Assembly: GCF_035989305.1 (NCBI RefSeq)
Contig: NZ_CP108514.1
Coordinates: 4,030,501 to 4,094,500, forward strand
Source: Streptomyces sp. NBC_01233
GTDB lineage: Bacteria > Actinomycetota > Actinomycetes > Streptomycetales > Streptomycetaceae
DNA length: 64,000 nt
Direction: 5' to 3'
The position numbers and the translations under genes were made by a program. Position 1 is the stretch's first letter, and the number at the start of each line of letters is the position of its first letter. This document shows positions 23,944-32,171 of this stretch, piece after piece. Under the pieces are notes generated by a model. The model was not told the DNA's origin. It did not search any database and saw only the letters and a list, made by a program, of their open reading frames with translations.

Positions 23944-24735
23944 CTACATCTCGGGGTTCGGCTTGAGCAGCGCGAACACCGCGCCGAAGGGGTCCGCCAG
24001 CCATGCGAGCCGCCCGACGTCCGGTACGTCCGCCGCCGGCATGAGCACCGACCCGCCGTTCTTCTCCGCCTTCGCGATGGTGCCGTCCACGTCCGCCACG
24101 TGGAAGTACGGCACCCAGCGCGCCTTCTCCTGCTCGCCGCCCGCGCCCTCGCCCAGCGGTGCGACCCCGCCGAAGGAGGCGTCCTGCTGGTCCCCGTCGG
24201 CGGTGCTCAGGACGCGGTACGTCATCCCGGGCACCTCCATCTCGGCGTACCGCCACCCGAACAGGCCGGCGTAGAAGCCGATGGCCGCGACCGGGTCCGG
24301 CACGTGGAGCTCCGCCCACACCAGCGCGTTCTCGGCGGAGGCCACCTCGATCCCGGCGGTGTTCCCGGGCTGCCAGCAGGCGAACTCGGCGCCCTGCGGG
24401 TCGGTGAAGTGGGCGAGCTTGCCCTCCCCCATGACGTCCCCGGGCTCCATCCGGACCGTGCCGCCGCCGTCGCGGACGGCCGCGGCGGTGGCCTCGATGT
24501 CGGGGGTCATGAAGTGGTGCATCCAGGCGGACGTCGCCCCCTCCTCGGTGAGCGGCCCGAGCGCGGCGACGGTCTTCCCGTTGAGCTGGAAGAAGCCGTA
24601 GCCGCCCGCTTCGGGCCCGGCGGAGGCGAAGTCCCAGCCGAAGACGGTTCCGTAGAAGGCGGCGGCGGCTTCCGTGTCGGGGCTGCCGAGGTCGAGCCAG
24701 TTGGGTGATCCGGTGCTGAAGTCGGTGCCGAGCAT
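23944..24735 (-). CDS. Two-domain VOC (glyoxalase-fold) protein
   Basis: The 263-residue protein has two VOC domains: the first reads PNWLDLGSPDTEAAAAFYG to LAHFTDPQGAEFACWQPG, the second VWAELHVPDPVAAIGFYAG to LADPFGAVFALLKP. It belongs to the same CFP30B-like family and has the same length as the protein at 10281. GGGAGGA precedes ATG 24735 by five bases. It is convergent with the crotonase gene and ends one base after it. The ligand is unknown. Confidence 0.82.
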   Translation of the reverse strand: MLGTDFSTGSPNWLDLGSPDTEAAAAFYGTVFGWDFASAGPEAGGYGFFQLNGKTVAALGPLTEEGATSAWMHHFMTPDIEATAAAVRDGGGTVRMEPGDVMGEGKLAHFTDPQGAEFACWQPGNTAGIEVASAENALVWAELHVPDPVAAIGFYAGLFGWRYAEMEVPGMTYRVLSTADGDQQDASFGGVAPLGEGAGGEQEKARWVPYFHVADVDGTIAKAEKNGGSVLMPAADVPDVGRLAWLADPFGAVFALLKPNPEM

Positions 24736-24885
24736 GGGGGTCCTCCCGGGAGTACGGCGGCGGTACGAGGTCGCTGCCACGATGCCGAGCCTCCGCCCCC
24801 GCCCCGGAGTACGGACCCACGGAGGCGGGGGGTTTCACCCGTGTGGGTGTAAACGGGGGCGGCGTCCCGCCTCAGGCTCCCCGCT

Positions 24886-25053
24886 TCAGATCGCGACCCG
24901 CTCCAGCGCCGGCAGGAACTGGTCGTAGAAGCCCACCTTGAGCCGCAGCGAGCGCTGCTCCGCCTCCCTGAAGCAGTCGGCGGTTCCCTCGCCCTCGCCG
25001 ATCAACTGCCGCAGCCGGTTGCCCAGCCGGTCGGAGTGGCTGGTGGCCAGCAT
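24886..25053 (-). CDS. Small protein of unknown function, possible gene fragment
   Basis: From ATG 25053 (GGAG nine bases upstream) the 55-residue product reads MLATSHSDRLGNRLRQLIGE, then EGTADCFREAEQRSLRLKVG and FYDQFLPALERV. It looks like the helical end of a larger protein and the frame stays open upstream to 25125, so it may be a 3' remnant. I do not recognise the family. Confidence 0.4.
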   Translation of the reverse strand: MLATSHSDRLGNRLRQLIGEGEGTADCFREAEQRSLRLKVGFYDQFLPALERVAI

Positions 25054-25180
25054 GTTCACGGTCTCCAGCGCACAAGGGAGTTCAGGCCAGTGGCCGGATC
25101 GCGGAGGCCAGCCGGAGCCCGGCACGAAGGCCCGAGGTCAGCGCGATCCGCCCACGCACCTCTCGTCCACCCCTTCCTAT

Positions 25181-25195
25181 CTGACGAACCGTCAG
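25181..25195. promoter_or_regulatory. TetR-type operator copy 7 (upstream of flavin reductase)
   Basis: CTGACGAACCGTCAG is a palindrome 17 bp upstream of ATG 25213. The preceding TATCTG could be a -10 hexamer overlapped by the operator. Confidence 0.75.
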
Positions 25196-25212
25196 CTTCA
25201 ATCATCGGTGTG

Positions 25213-25845
25213 ATGGGACATGCAGGGATGGCGGCCACCGTCGTCCGATACCTCAGGTCAGTCGGCGCCCCCACCTCCGCCGCGACGGAGCGGGAACCCG
25301 AGCCCGTCGACGCCCTGCCGCGCCCCGATCTGCGGGCCGTCGGCGAGGACGAGCGCGCGCCGGTCAGTCCCGCCGAGTTCCGGGCCGTGCTCGGGAACTT
25401 CGCCAGCGGGGTCACCGTCGTCACCGCGCCGTCCGGCGAGGACGAGGACGGCCCGGCCGGCTTCGCCTGCCAGTCCTTCGCCTCGCTGTCGCTCGACCCG
25501 CCCCTGGTCACCTTCATGGTGGCCCGTACGTCGACCGCCTGGCCTCGGATCGCCCGCGCCGGGGTGTTCTGCGTCAACATCCTCGGAGCCGAGCAGGGCG
25601 AACTGTGCCGGTCCTTCGCCGTCAGCGGCGCGGACAAGTTCGCCGGGGTGAGCCACACCCCCGCCCCCGTCACCGGATCACCGCAGCTCGACGCCGTGCC
25701 CGCCTGGATCGACTGCCGGATCCAGGCCGTGCACACGGGCGGGGACCACCTCATCGTCGTGGGCCGCGTCGTGGCCATGGGCGCGGCCGGCGAGGGCGAT
25801 CCGCTCCTCTTCCACAAGGGCCGCTTCGGCCGCTTCAGCGACTGA
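25213..25845 (+). CDS. Flavin reductase family protein (HsaB-like)
   Basis: The 210-residue protein has the FMN-binding split-barrel pattern: PAEFRAVLGNFASGVTVVTA, GFACQSFASLSLDPPLVTFM, GVFCVNILGAEQGELCRSFA and the C-terminal HLIVVGRVV. Such enzymes give reduced flavin to a partner monooxygenase. No partner oxygenase carrying a CTGAC operator is seen in the window. The start is uncertain: GTG 25210, ATG 25213 and ATG 25228 are close together with no clear ribosome site. The first 50 residues are a poorly conserved-looking extension. Operator 7 places it in the regulon. Confidence 0.8.
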   Translation: MGHAGMAATVVRYLRSVGAPTSAATEREPEPVDALPRPDLRAVGEDERAPVSPAEFRAVLGNFASGVTVVTAPSGEDEDGPAGFACQSFASLSLDPPLVTFMVARTSTAWPRIARAGVFCVNILGAEQGELCRSFAVSGADKFAGVSHTPAPVTGSPQLDAVPAWIDCRIQAVHTGGDHLIVVGRVVAMGAAGEGDPLLFHKGRFGRFSD

Positions 25846-26059
25846 TCCGCCGGCGGCGGCGCCCCGGCGGCCGGACCGCTCGGCCTTCCGCCGGGCGAAC
25901 CGGTCCCGGCCGTTCTCGCGCATCTCGCGGCCCGGGAACGGGATCACCGACAGGTGCTCCTCGTCGGTGGGTCGGCGAGGCCGCCGGCACGGCGAGCACG
26001 TGATCACACCAGGGGGCGGCCGGGGGGATCCCCGGCCGCCCCGTCAGTGGCACCCTCGG

Positions 26060-27127
26060 TCAGAAGGTGAGCACCCCGCGCGCCACCCGCCCGTGGTGGG
26101 CGTCGTCGACGGCCTTGGCGAAGTCCTCCACCGGGTAGACCTCCGTCACCAGCTCGTCCAGCAGCAGCTTGCCCTGCCGGTAGAGCTCGGCGTACAGGGC
26201 GATGTCGCGCTGCGGGCGCGAGGACCCGTACCGGCAGCCCATGATCGTCTTGTCCAGGTACATGGAGGAGACGAGGAAGGACGCCTCCTCCGTGAATCCG
26301 GGCACGCCGAGCAGGATCGCCTGACCGTGCCGGTCGAGGAGGTCCACGGCCTGGCGGATCAGCTTGACGTTGCCCACGCACTCGAAGGCGTGGTCGGCGC
26401 CGGTCGGCAGGATCTCGCGCACCGCCGCCGAGGAGTCGGCCACCGCGGAGGCGTCGATGAAGTGCGTGGCCCCGAACTGGCGGGCCACCGCCTCCTTCGC
26501 CGGGTTCGCGTCCACCGCGACGATCGTCGCGGCCCCCGCTATCCGGGCCCCCTGGAGCACGTTCAGCCCGATGCCGCCGGTGCCGATGACGACCACCGAC
26601 TCGCCGCGGTCGACGCGGGCCCGGTTCAGCACCGCGCCCACTCCCGTGAGGACCCCGCAGCCGATGAGCGCCGCCGAGGTCAGCGGGATGTCTGCGGGGA
26701 TCTTCACGGCCTGGACTGCCTTGACGATCGTGCGCTCCGCGAAGGCGGAGTTGGAGGCGAACTGGAACAGCGGCTTCCCGCCCCGCGAGAACGGCTGCCC
26801 GGGCATCCCGATCGCCTTGCGGCACATCGTCGGCCGGCCCCGGTCGCAGTCGGCGCACGCACCGCAGTTGGCCAGCGTGGACAGCGACACGTGATCGCCG
26901 GGCGCCACGTGGGCGACCCCCGCGCCCACGGCCTCCACGATCCCCGCACCCTCGTGCCCCAGCACCACCGGCGGCGGGAACGGAATCGTCCCGTCGATGA
27001 CCGACAGGTCGCTGTGGCACAGCCCGGCCGCCCCGATCGCGACCAGCACCTCCCCCGGCCCCGGGTCGCGGATCTCCAGGTCGTCGACCACCTGGGCCTG
27101 CTTGCCGTCGAACACGACGCCTCTCAC
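26060..27127 (-). CDS. Zinc-dependent alcohol dehydrogenase (MDR family)
   Basis: The 355-residue protein has the catalytic zinc region GAAGLCHSDLSV and VVLGHEGAGIVEAVG, the structural zinc cysteines NCGACADCDRGRPTMC, and the nucleotide-binding VVVIGTGGIGLNVLQGARI. It should oxidise an alcohol or reduce an aldehyde with NAD. GTG 27127 overlaps the stop of the upstream acyl-CoA dehydrogenase as GTGA. It is the third gene of the SDR-acd-adh operon under operator 8. Confidence 0.88.
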   Translation of the reverse strand: MRGVVFDGKQAQVVDDLEIRDPGPGEVLVAIGAAGLCHSDLSVIDGTIPFPPPVVLGHEGAGIVEAVGAGVAHVAPGDHVSLSTLANCGACADCDRGRPTMCRKAIGMPGQPFSRGGKPLFQFASNSAFAERTIVKAVQAVKIPADIPLTSAALIGCGVLTGVGAVLNRARVDRGESVVVIGTGGIGLNVLQGARIAGAATIVAVDANPAKEAVARQFGATHFIDASAVADSSAAVREILPTGADHAFECVGNVKLIRQAVDLLDRHGQAILLGVPGFTEEASFLVSSMYLDKTIMGCRYGSSRPQRDIALYAELYRQGKLLLDELVTEVYPVEDFAKAVDDAHHGRVARGVLTF

Positions 27128-28383
27128 CTGGACTCCTTAGGCAGGCCGAGCACGCGCTCGGCGATGATGTTCCGCTGGATCTCGTCCGAGCCGCCGTAGA
27201 TGGTGTCGGCACGGGTGAACAGGAAGAGCCGCTGTTCCTCGTCGAGTCCGAGTTCGTACGGGAGCCCGGGCGCCCAGGCCGCCGGACCGGCGGTGGCCGC
27301 CGCTCCGCGCACCTCCACCGCCAGCTCCCCGAGCCGCCGGTGCCAGCCGCCCCACAGCAGTTTGGCCACGCTGGGCGCGCCCGCGTCGTCGGTGGCTCCG
27401 CCCAGCGTGCGGAGGGCGTTCCACCGCATGGTGCGCAGCTCGGCCCACTGCCGCACGAGCCGGTCCCGCAGGACGGGATCCCCGGCGACGGAGACCGGAT
27501 CGGGGGCGGCGGCCGGGGCGGCGGCGGGGCCCGGGCCCCGACCCGATCCCGCCGCGTACGCCGCCAGCACCCGCTCCAGTTCCGCCGCGAAGCCGATCTG
27601 CTGCACCAGCGTCGAGACCCCGCGTTCCAGGGCGAGCAGGCCCATGGCCACGGTCCAGCCGTCGCCCTCCCCGCCGACGACCTCCGCCGCCACCGCCCCG
27701 TCGAAGAACACCTCGTTGAACTCGGAGGTCCCCGACATCTGCCGGATCGGCCGGACCTCGACGCGCCCCGGCTGGTCCATCCGCACGAGCAGGAACGACA
27801 GCCCCCGGTGGCGCCGCGATCCGGGCTCGGTGCGGGCCAGGACGAAGCACCAGTCGGCGTCCCGGGCCAGGGAGGTCCAGATCTTCTGCCCGGTGACGCG
27901 GTACAGCCCGTCGCCCGGGTCCCGTACCGCGGCCGTACGGATCCCCGCGAGGTCGGAGCCGGCCCCCGGCTCGCTGTAGCCCTGGCACCAGAGCTCCTCG
28001 CCCCGCGCGATCCCGGGCAGGAAGCGGTCCCGCTGCTCCCGGCTGCCGTACGCGATCAGCGTGGGCGCGAGGAGGTTCTCCCCGATGTGGCCGACCCGGC
28101 CGGGCGCGCGCAGCGCCGCGTACTCCTCGGCCCACACCACCTGGCCGGTCAGCGAGAGCCGCTGCTGCCCGTACGCCCCGGCCGGGGCCTCCCAGCCCTG
28201 CCCGATCCAGCCGCCCCGGCCCAGCTCGCGCTCCCACGCGCGCCGGGCCTCGACCCCCTCGTGTTCGCTGCCCGGCCCGCCGAGGCCGACGACCTGCGCG
28301 TACGGGCCCACGAGGTGCTCCGTCAGCCACGCCCGGGCGTGCCCGCGCAGCTCCTCGTCCTCGGCCCCGAAGCTGAAGTCCAT
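27124..28383 (-). CDS. Acyl-CoA dehydrogenase (FadE29-like subunit)
   Basis: The 419-residue protein shows MDFSFGAEDEELRGHARAWL at the N-terminus, the FAD-site motif WCQGYSEPGAGSDLAGIRT, KIWTSLARDADWCFVLAR and the C-terminal YGGSDEIQRNIIAERVLGLP. A Pro/Ala linker near residues 280-295 is unusual. FadE29-like subunits combine with a FadE28-like subunit in steroid side-chain dehydrogenases. The FadE28-like product of 12554 is a plausible partner. ATG 28383 lies 14 bp after the SDR stop. Confidence 0.86.
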   Translation of the reverse strand: MDFSFGAEDEELRGHARAWLTEHLVGPYAQVVGLGGPGSEHEGVEARRAWERELGRGGWIGQGWEAPAGAYGQQRLSLTGQVVWAEEYAALRAPGRVGHIGENLLAPTLIAYGSREQRDRFLPGIARGEELWCQGYSEPGAGSDLAGIRTAAVRDPGDGLYRVTGQKIWTSLARDADWCFVLARTEPGSRRHRGLSFLLVRMDQPGRVEVRPIRQMSGTSEFNEVFFDGAVAAEVVGGEGDGWTVAMGLLALERGVSTLVQQIGFAAELERVLAAYAAGSGRGPGPAAAPAAAPDPVSVAGDPVLRDRLVRQWAELRTMRWNALRTLGGATDDAGAPSVAKLLWGGWHRRLGELAVEVRGAAATAGPAAWAPGLPYELGLDEEQRLFLFTRADTIYGGSDEIQRNIIAERVLGLPKESR

Positions 28384-28397
28384 CCTGCTCAGGCCCC

Positions 28398-29309
28398 CTA
28401 TGTGTTGGGGCGGTCCTTGGCGGCCGCCGCCTTGGCCATGGCCTCCAGCTGCGCCAGCATGGGCATCGGGTCGGTGCCCACCGTCCCGGGCAGGAAGTCG
28501 GCTATCTTCTCCGGGGTCCAGGAGCCCTCGGCGTACCCGGCGCGCAGCTCGCGCGGCTGCGCCCAGACGGCGATCTTCGGTCCGGCGATCGTGTAGACCT
28601 GCCCGGTGATGTCCTCGGCCTTGGCGCGGTCGCTGAGCAGGTAGGTGACCAGCGCGGCCACGTCCTCCGGCTCGCCGATCTCCTTGAGCTCCATGGGGAC
28701 GTTCGCCGACATGCGGGTACGGGCGACGGGTGCGACGGCGTTGGCCGTGACCCCGTACTTGGCGAGGCCCAGCGCCGCGGACCGGACGAGGGAGATGATC
28801 CCGCCCTTGGCCGCGCTGTAGTTGGCCTGCGCCACGGATCCCTGGTGGTTGCCGCTGGTGAAGCCGATCAGGGTGCCCGAGCCCTGCCTGCGCATGACGG
28901 CGGAGGCGGCGCGGAAGACGGTGAAGGTGCCCTTGAGGTGGGTGGCGACCACCGGGTCCCACTCCTCCTCGGACATGTTGAACAGCATCCGCTCGCGCAG
29001 GATGCCGGCCACGCACACGACGCCGTCGATGCGGCCGAACTCGGTGAGCGCGGTGTCCACGATGCGCTGGCCGCCCGCCATGGTGGAGATGTCGTCGGCG
29101 ACGGCGACGGCCTCGCCGCCGGCGGCCTGGATCTCCTTCACCACGCCGTCGGCGACCTCGCTGGTCGGTTCGCCGCCCTCGATCCCGACGCCGTAGTCGT
29201 TGACGACGACCTTGGCGCCCTCGGCGGCCGCGGCGAGTGCCACGGCCCGCCCGATGCCCCGGCCGGCGCCGGTGACGGCGACGACCTTGCCTGCCAAGAA
29301 GTTCCCCAC
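28398..29309 (-). CDS. SDR-family dehydrogenase (MFE-2/ChsB1-like)
   Basis: The 303-residue protein has the NAD-binding TGAGRGIG motif, an acidic VVVNDYGVGIEGGEP segment typical of the MFE-2 hydroxyacyl-CoA dehydrogenase branch, and the YSAAK catalytic pair. It probably oxidises a beta-hydroxyacyl-CoA to the keto form. The last 60 residues form an extra C-terminal helical part. It heads the operon with acyl-CoA dehydrogenase and alcohol dehydrogenase, and operator 8 lies 22 bp upstream. Confidence 0.85.
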   Translation of the reverse strand: MGNFLAGKVVAVTGAGRGIGRAVALAAAAEGAKVVVNDYGVGIEGGEPTSEVADGVVKEIQAAGGEAVAVADDISTMAGGQRIVDTALTEFGRIDGVVCVAGILRERMLFNMSEEEWDPVVATHLKGTFTVFRAASAVMRRQGSGTLIGFTSGNHQGSVAQANYSAAKGGIISLVRSAALGLAKYGVTANAVAPVARTRMSANVPMELKEIGEPEDVAALVTYLLSDRAKAEDITGQVYTIAGPKIAVWAQPRELRAGYAEGSWTPEKIADFLPGTVGTDPMPMLAQLEAMAKAAAAKDRPNT

Positions 29310-29331
29310 GTCCGGCCCCTTCCCGCGTTTT

Positions 29332-29346
29332 CTGACGGACCGTTAG
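29332..29346. promoter_or_regulatory. TetR-type operator copy 8 (between SDR and cyclase genes)
   Basis: CTGACGGACCGTTAG departs from the palindrome at one base. It lies between divergent starts at 29309 and 29418 and can serve both. Confidence 0.68.
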
Positions 29347-29417
29347 ATTCTATGGGTAGTCAGATGTACCTGCACAAGCCCTCGTTGCCGTATCCACGCA
29401 AGGAGCTGTCGACGCCC

Positions 29418-30344
29418 ATGACCCTGCCCGCCGCTTTCCACGACATCGCCAAGCGCGTCAACAACTGGGGACGATGGGGCGCCGACGACGAGATCGGCAC
29501 CCTGAACCTGATCACGGACGAGGTCGTCCGGGCCGCCGCGGCGGAGATCCGCAGCGGCCGCCGCGTCCCCCTCGCCCTCCCCCTCAAGGAGGACGGGGTG
29601 CAGGTCGGCATGATCCCGGGCCGGATCAACCCGCTGCACACGATGGTGCAGATCAATCAGGAGATCTTCGGCCCGGGCACGGTGGCGTGCAGCGACGACG
29701 CCGTGAGCATGGGCCTCCAGGCGGGCACCCACTGGGACGCCCTCACCCACGTCTCGCACTCGGGCAAGATCTACAACGGCCGCCCGGCCGGCACCATCAC
29801 GGCGCACGGCCGCGCCGAGTACAGCGGCATCGACAAGGCCGGCCCCATCGTCTCGCGCGGAGTCCTCCTGGACGTGGCCCGCGCGAAGGGCCTGGACCGG
29901 CTGGAGGGGGGCCATGCGGTGACCCCGGAAGACCTGGCGCAGGCCGAGGAGTTCGGCGGGCTCACGGTCCGCCCGGGCGACATCGTCCTGGTCCGCACCG
30001 GCCAGATCCAGGTCTACCTGGCCGGCGACAAACACGGCTACGGCTTCCCCTCGCCCGGCCTCTCGGTCCGCACCCCGGAGTGGTTCCACGCCCGCGACGT
30101 GGCGGCCGTCGCGAACGACACCCTCACCTTCGAGATCTTCCCGCCGGAGATCGACGACCTGTGGCTGCCGGTCCACGCCCTCGACCTGGTCGAGATGGGC
30201 ATGCACCAGGGCCAGAACTGGGATCTCGAAAAGTTGTCCACAGCCTGTGCAGAAGAGAACCGGTACTCCTTCCTCCTCTCCGCGATGCCGGAACCCTTCG
30301 TCGGCGGAACGGGCACCCCGGTGGCCCCCGTGGCCATCCTCTGA
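29418..30344 (+). CDS. Cyclase-family (kynurenine formamidase-like) hydrolase
   Basis: The 308-residue protein has the metal-binding pattern GLQAGTHWDALTHVSHSGKI (HxDxxxH type), SRGVLLDVARAKG and GDIVLVRTGQ, as in the cyclase superfamily of kynurenine formamidase and isatin hydrolase. It may open a lactone, lactam or cyclic ketone. AAGGAG lies 12 bases before ATG 29418, a long spacing. It shares operator 8 with the SDR operon, which suggests it acts on the same substrate. Confidence 0.82.
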   Translation: MTLPAAFHDIAKRVNNWGRWGADDEIGTLNLITDEVVRAAAAEIRSGRRVPLALPLKEDGVQVGMIPGRINPLHTMVQINQEIFGPGTVACSDDAVSMGLQAGTHWDALTHVSHSGKIYNGRPAGTITAHGRAEYSGIDKAGPIVSRGVLLDVARAKGLDRLEGGHAVTPEDLAQAEEFGGLTVRPGDIVLVRTGQIQVYLAGDKHGYGFPSPGLSVRTPEWFHARDVAAVANDTLTFEIFPPEIDDLWLPVHALDLVEMGMHQGQNWDLEKLSTACAEENRYSFLLSAMPEPFVGGTGTPVAPVAIL

Positions 30345-30491
30345 CCAGCAGGGAAGCGCCGCGGCCGGAGGGGGCCGCAACTGCGGCGACGCGGGTGTCC
30401 GACCCTCGTGGAACCATGAGGTGTTCATGACGCGTCACCGTTCGCGCGTCACCCCCCGCCCCCGCCACCTTTCCCTGCAGGAGAAGCCCGC

Positions 30492-31184
30492 ATGGCCAAC
30501 CCGTACCAGGTTCCGCCGCCGCCGCCCGCCCCCAGGCGCCGCTCGGGCGGCAACGTCGTCGCCGTCATCGTCCTCGCCGTGATCATCATCGGCGGCTACT
30601 TCGCCTTGCAGTCGCTCCGCAAGGACGACGGCAAGCCGTCGGCTTCCCCCTCGGCGTCCCCCTCCGCCAAGCCCACGGCCAAGGACCCCGGATCCCCCGA
30701 GTCCTCCTCCGACACCTCCAGCGCGTGGAAGGTCGGCGACTGCGGCGGCCCCGACCCGGCCAAGGCCCCCGACGGGTACAAGCGGACGGGATGCTCCGAC
30801 TCCGGGGCCACCTTCAAGGCCATCGACATCAAGGAGGCCAGCATCCTCCCGGGTGCGATCCAGTGCCCGCCCGGCACGGACCTGATGATCGACGTGAGCA
30901 TCTCCTACGGCGGCGGCAAGTCGAGCGGCATCCCCACCAACACCGTCTGCGGCCGGAACCTGTCGAACGACCACCCCGGCGACGCGGGCGCCGGCGGCGG
31001 CCAGCTGGTGAAGGGCGACTGCGTGACCTCTCAGGCCAAGGAGGTCGCCTGCGGCGGCTCGGGCGCCCAGAAGGTCCTCGGCCTCGTCAAGACGAAGTCC
31101 GAGTGCCCCTCCGGCACCACCGACCCGATCGAGCTGACCATGGCGATCGGCCGCCCGTACGACGTGATCTGCACCGACGGCTGA
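30492..31184 (+). CDS. Membrane-anchored LppU-like surface protein
   Basis: The 230-residue protein has a Pro-rich cytoplasmic start (MANPYQVPPPPPAPRRRSGG) and one membrane segment (NVVAVIVLAVIIIGGYFALQ). A Ser/Pro/Lys stalk follows, then a Cys-containing extracellular domain (WKVGDCGGPD, GYKRTGCSDSGATFKAID, LVKGDCVTSQAKEVAC). AGGAG lies eight bases before ATG 30492. The plan resembles the protein at 177-1004. The function is unknown. Confidence 0.78.
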   Translation: MANPYQVPPPPPAPRRRSGGNVVAVIVLAVIIIGGYFALQSLRKDDGKPSASPSASPSAKPTAKDPGSPESSSDTSSAWKVGDCGGPDPAKAPDGYKRTGCSDSGATFKAIDIKEASILPGAIQCPPGTDLMIDVSISYGGGKSSGIPTNTVCGRNLSNDHPGDAGAGGGQLVKGDCVTSQAKEVACGGSGAQKVLGLVKTKSECPSGTTDPIELTMAIGRPYDVICTDG

Positions 31185-31200
31185 CCTCTGCGGGTTCTAC

Positions 31201-31257
31201 GGGTGGCGGCGGCGCGCACGCACGCTCGTCCCGAGCGCGGCAGAGCAGCCGCCACCC
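31201..31257. terminator. Long hairpin, left copy flanking the island
   Basis: GGGTGGCGGC at 31201-31210 pairs with GCCGCCACCC at 31248-31257, with an inner CGCTCG/CGAGCG stem. It lies beyond both converging gene ends (30492 gene and HATPase remnant). A near-identical hairpin lies at 40026-40078 beyond the intact HATPase gene. Confidence 0.65.
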
Positions 31258-31294
31258 CGGGGGGCGCCGCCGGCCCCGGGGTGGTGCCCGCCGC

Positions 31295-31408
31295 TCAACC
31301 GACGAGCCGGAACCACACCCGTTTCCCGCCCTCCTCGGTGAGCACCGCCCAGTCGTCGGCGTACGCCCGCAGCAGCGCCAGCCCACGGCCCCCCGTATCG
31401 AACAGCCA
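31295..31408 (-). pseudogene. 3' remnant of a RsbW-like ATP-binding protein gene
   Basis: The minus strand reads WLFDTGGRGLALLRAYADDW, then AVLTEEGGKRVWFRLVG and TGA 31295-31297. This is the G2 box and end of HATPase_c anti-sigma-type proteins that accompany XRE/DUF397 loci. The upstream part, with the N and G1 boxes, is missing. The open sequence stops being HATPase-like at about 31408, where the neighbouring XRE remnant begins. Confidence 0.75.
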
Positions 31409-31683
31409 CCGCCCTGCTGGAGGCGTCGCACTGGCCCTCAGTCATCGTGCGCATCATCCCGTTCGATCGGCAGATCACGGGCTCAGTGCACTCGATGCTC
31501 TACGCAGGGGCTGCCATTCCGGCGCTCGACACCGTCCAGATCGACAGCGCTTTCGACAGTGGCTTCCTGGACGCAGAGGCTCAACTCGTGAAGTACCGAG
31601 GGTTGCTCGAATCCATCGAGTCGATCTCGCTCGGCGCGGAAGAGTCGAGAGAACACATTCACCGCATCGCTCAGGAAGTGTGA
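31408..31683 (+). pseudogene. 3' remnant of an XRE regulator with DUF5753 domain
   Basis: The frame reads ALLEASHWPSVIVRIIPF, SVHSMLYAGAAIPALDTVQI and VKYRGLLESIESISLGAEES, matching the C-terminal half of DUF5753. The HTH half is absent and there is no proper start. The remnant begins exactly where the HATPase remnant on the other strand ends, at about 31405-31410. In intact loci the two genes diverge from a shared promoter, so a deletion removed both 5' halves. Confidence 0.75.
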
Positions 31684-31693
31684 GTCAAGGCGC

Positions 31694-31894
31694 ATGACCG
31701 ACGAAATCAAGTGGCAGAAGTCCTCATTCTCAGGGCCGGACGACAATCAGAGCTGCGTTGAGCTCGCGCCCATCGCCGGCGTGATCAAGATGCGCGAGAG
31801 CGACGATCCGGACGTGGTCGTGACCACGTCGGTGGAGAAGCTGCGGGCGTTCATCCTCGGAGTCAAGGCCGGCGAGTTCGATCACCTGATCTGA
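31694..31894 (+). CDS. DUF397 protein
   Basis: The 66-residue protein starts MTDEIKWQKSSFSGPDDNQS and continues CVELAPIAGVIKMRES. It has the W-x-K-SS-x-S and CVE motifs of DUF397, small partners of XRE/DUF5753 regulators in Streptomyces development loci. It is intact but follows a truncated XRE gene by 10 bp, so it may no longer be expressed or may serve a remote paralogue. Confidence 0.88.
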   Translation: MTDEIKWQKSSFSGPDDNQSCVELAPIAGVIKMRESDDPDVVVTTSVEKLRAFILGVKAGEFDHLI

Positions 31895-31911
31895 CGAGCC
31901 GCGACACCCAG

Positions 31912-31941
31912 ACGCCCCCCATCTCTCCAGGTGAGGGGCGT
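31912..31941 (+). terminator. Terminator hairpin after DUF397
   Basis: ACGCCCC at 31912-31918 pairs with GGGGCGT at 31935-31941 and is followed by TT. It lies 18 bp beyond the DUF397 stop. Confidence 0.6.
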
Positions 31942-31978
31942 TTGACACGCGCCGATACAACTTTGGGACGTCGCACCA

Positions 31979-32008
31979 TTGCGACGCACCCTCCTGTGAC
32001 GCTACCGT
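31979..32008 (+). promoter_or_regulatory. Candidate housekeeping promoter
   Basis: TTGCGA at 31979-31984 and TACCGT at 32003-32008 are 18 bp apart. They would start a transcript about 160 bases before ATG 32172. Apart from this and the terminator, I see nothing else in 31895-32171. Confidence 0.45.
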
Positions 32009-32171
32009 CGCTGTACGTCACCACGTGGTGAGCGGTCCGCCAGGTCGCGGCGCGGGTGGCCGAACTCTCCCCTGCCCTGCGCCAGTTGGGGAGAGTCTCA
32101 CCGCCGCTCCCTCCCCGCCGCTCGTCACGGCCAGGAGGGGGCGGCCCCGCCGCACTGGCAGGAGTGACCGC

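Noticed and set aside
25846..26059. Possible small minus-strand gene downstream of flavin reductase
   Set aside because: Two competing frames, no ribosome site and no recognisable motif.
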